Part shown: positions 62,990-64,000 of the stretch, one piece after another
Position numbering within the stretch: the stretch's first letter is position 1
Layout: each line of letters opens with the position of its first letter
NCBI RefSeq assembly: GCF_021462225.1
Contig: NC_061812.1
Span: forward strand, 52,135,848-52,199,847
Reading direction: 5' to 3'
DNA: 64,000 nt
DNA from: Girardinichthys multiradiatus
Taxonomy: Eukaryota > Chordata > Actinopteri > Cyprinodontiformes > Goodeidae
Made by a program: the position numbers and the translations under genes
Notes under the pieces: generated by a model
Seen by the model: only the letters and a program-made list of their open reading frames with translations
The model's database searches: none
Told to the model about the DNA's origin: nothing

Positions 62990-63310
62990 TTATACAGTGC
63001 CTTGCAGTTTATCATTGTAAGATGGAAAAATAGTTTTGCAGATAAAAATCTAAGAAAATGTGATATTCAGCTTCTGTTTCTACAAGCCTCACACATTGGC
63101 AGACAGAAACGTTTGCCCATTCTGTTTTTTAAAAATGCTAAAGCTCAGTGTGGATTTAAATAATCTGTAAGCAACATTTTTCAAGACTTGTCACAGATTC
63201 TTAATTAGATTTAGGTTTGGGCTTTGACTGGGCCATTCTAACAATCCATCTTTACCATTGAACCTTTGCTGTGACACTTTCTAGTGGTTGGATTTCATTG
63301 GTCAGTGTTA
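62990..63310 (-). mobile_element. Tc1 fossil in etnk2 intron 1
   Basis: ACAGTGCCTTGCAGTTTATC (terminus) at 62995, then antisense transposase sequence: AAGACTTGTCACAGATTCTT, GGTTTGGGCTTTGACTGGGC, CATTCTAACA, the region coding WPSQSPDLNPI in intact copies. Confidence 0.7.
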
Positions 63311-63355
63311 AGTGTTAGCCTAAGATCTACTGGGTAGGAAAGAATACATTTAATG

Positions 63356-63381
63356 AGTTGTCTAGTTTAAACTAGACAACT
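63356..63381. repeat. Perfect 26-bp palindrome without spacer
   Basis: Arms of 13 bp (AGTTGTCTAGTTT and its exact reverse complement) meet at the centre, giving GTTTAAAC. In etnk2 intron 1, about 50 bp past the Tc1 fossil. Confidence 0.9.
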
Positions 63382-63880
63382 TTTTACAACTATTGGTAAC
63401 CATGAGCTTGAGTTCAATTTGTATGAAATGAATAAGTGAAGTCTTTTTGCACTGTCAAACAGTTTGTTTAGATTGCATATTGATGATGAAACTGGGAAAT
63501 CCTCTTTGACCTCTGGTTAGAAGACAAAGTGACTCAAGTCCCGGTCAGCTCTTTATTCTCTGACAGCAGATAAGATAACATTTACTGCTCTCCGTCTCCA
63601 GCAGCAGATTTTAAACACAGCTGGGACGTTTACATCATGTTAGCTGATCTATGCCTCAATCTGATACCACACCCACTTACCGCTGAGGATGTCACAATGT
63701 TTACCTGAATATCACACAGGCGGTGCTTCTCTAAGGGACCACCACCCAAACAGTCCCCATTGTGGATGAACGGATCAGGTCAAAGCTGATCACTGAAAGC
63801 GGAGCTGTTAAAACAGAACTACTTGGCTGAGCTGGATAGGAGGTTCTAGAGCAGCAGGCTTATTGTTATGAAGGGAGCGG
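63382..63880. other. etnk2 intron 1, unassigned
   Basis: No coding exon or repeat recognised. Confidence 0.4.
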
Positions 63881-63883
63881 GTG

Positions 63884-64000
63884 GACATTTCTAAACTAAA
63901 AGAGGAGTGAGGAGAGAACAAACCCATGAGGGGTGCCAATGCTGATAGTTCTTGTGCAGATGAAGATGCTCCCCAGCCTCACCTGCTGCTGGTCAGTCAG
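63884..64000 (-). mobile_element. CR1/Rex1-group LINE fragment at window edge
   Basis: - strand reads LTDQQQVRLGS, RTISIGTPHGFVLSSLLF: the RT region around the usual STGAPQGCVLSPLLF motif, with several substitutions. Coding similarity stops near 63884; the upstream part lies outside the window. Confidence 0.65.

Noticed and set aside
1..64000. CRISPR array, bacterial operon or integrated virus with intact genes
   Set aside because: No regularly spaced direct repeats, no ribosome-binding-site-led gene strings, and only degraded LTR-element pieces.

Overview
The window looks like teleost fish genomic DNA. It has AT-rich non-coding sequence, spliced vertebrate genes with large introns, and a dense load of transposon families typical of ray-finned fish: several Tc1/mariner lineages, L2, Rex1-like and RTE-like LINEs, PIF/Harbinger elements, gypsy-type LTRs and a tRNA-derived-looking SINE. 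I saw no bacterial genes, CRISPR array or convincing structural RNA gene. Family names are assigned by eye from remembered consensus features; no database was searched.

Three host genes can be supported. (1) 5.7-8.2 kb, + strand: the last two coding exons of a SLC41 magnesium transporter, closest to slc41a1. (2) 18.35-33.12 kb, - strand: a complete eight-exon model for efcc1 (EF-hand and coiled-coil domain containing 1). Every splice phase agrees, and the model gives a protein of about 645 residues. (3) 62.53-62.68 kb, + strand: the first coding exon of an ethanolamine kinase, most like etnk2, behind a CpG-rich promoter with a GC box. slc41a1 and efcc1 converge; efcc1 and etnk2 diverge across about 29 kb of mostly transposon-derived sequence.

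Layout. 1-3.3 kb: three Tc1 elements of different families end to end, one of them young (200-bp inverted repeats almost identical, transposase open except for one frameshift). 3.6-5.6 kb: decayed Tc1 pieces in a slc41a1 intron. 6.0-7.3 kb: 5' part of an RTE-like LINE in the last slc41a1 intron. 8.2-12.6 kb: repeat-poor, probably the slc41a1 3' UTR. 12.8-17.9 kb: an RTE-like LINE split by an L2 LINE, which carries an antisense copy of its own 3' end. 18-33 kb: efcc1, with introns holding a gypsy fossil, Tc1 fossils, RTE-like fragments with a TGGA tail, and a Tc1 split by both a SINE and a solo LTR. 33.6-41.2 kb: decayed Tc1, LTR and LINE fragments. 41.2-46 kb: mostly unexplained, with a possible small - strand gene at 41.4-41.8 kb and a Harbinger remnant at 44.4-45.4 kb. 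46.5-60.1 kb: Rex1-like LINEs, a solo LTR with a perfect 5-bp target duplication, a CpG-rich promoter-like block split by a Rex1 copy, and a Tc1 containing a Harbinger element and a LINE tail. 62.2-64 kb: etnk2 start and intron 1.

The three genes do not form a pathway: Mg2+ transport, a poorly characterised coiled-coil protein, and phosphatidylethanolamine synthesis. I found no convincing new biological system. The best leads are the layered transposon insertions, the self-antisense L2, two perfect inverted repeats, a CpG-rich block of unknown origin and a possible unannotated two-exon locus.
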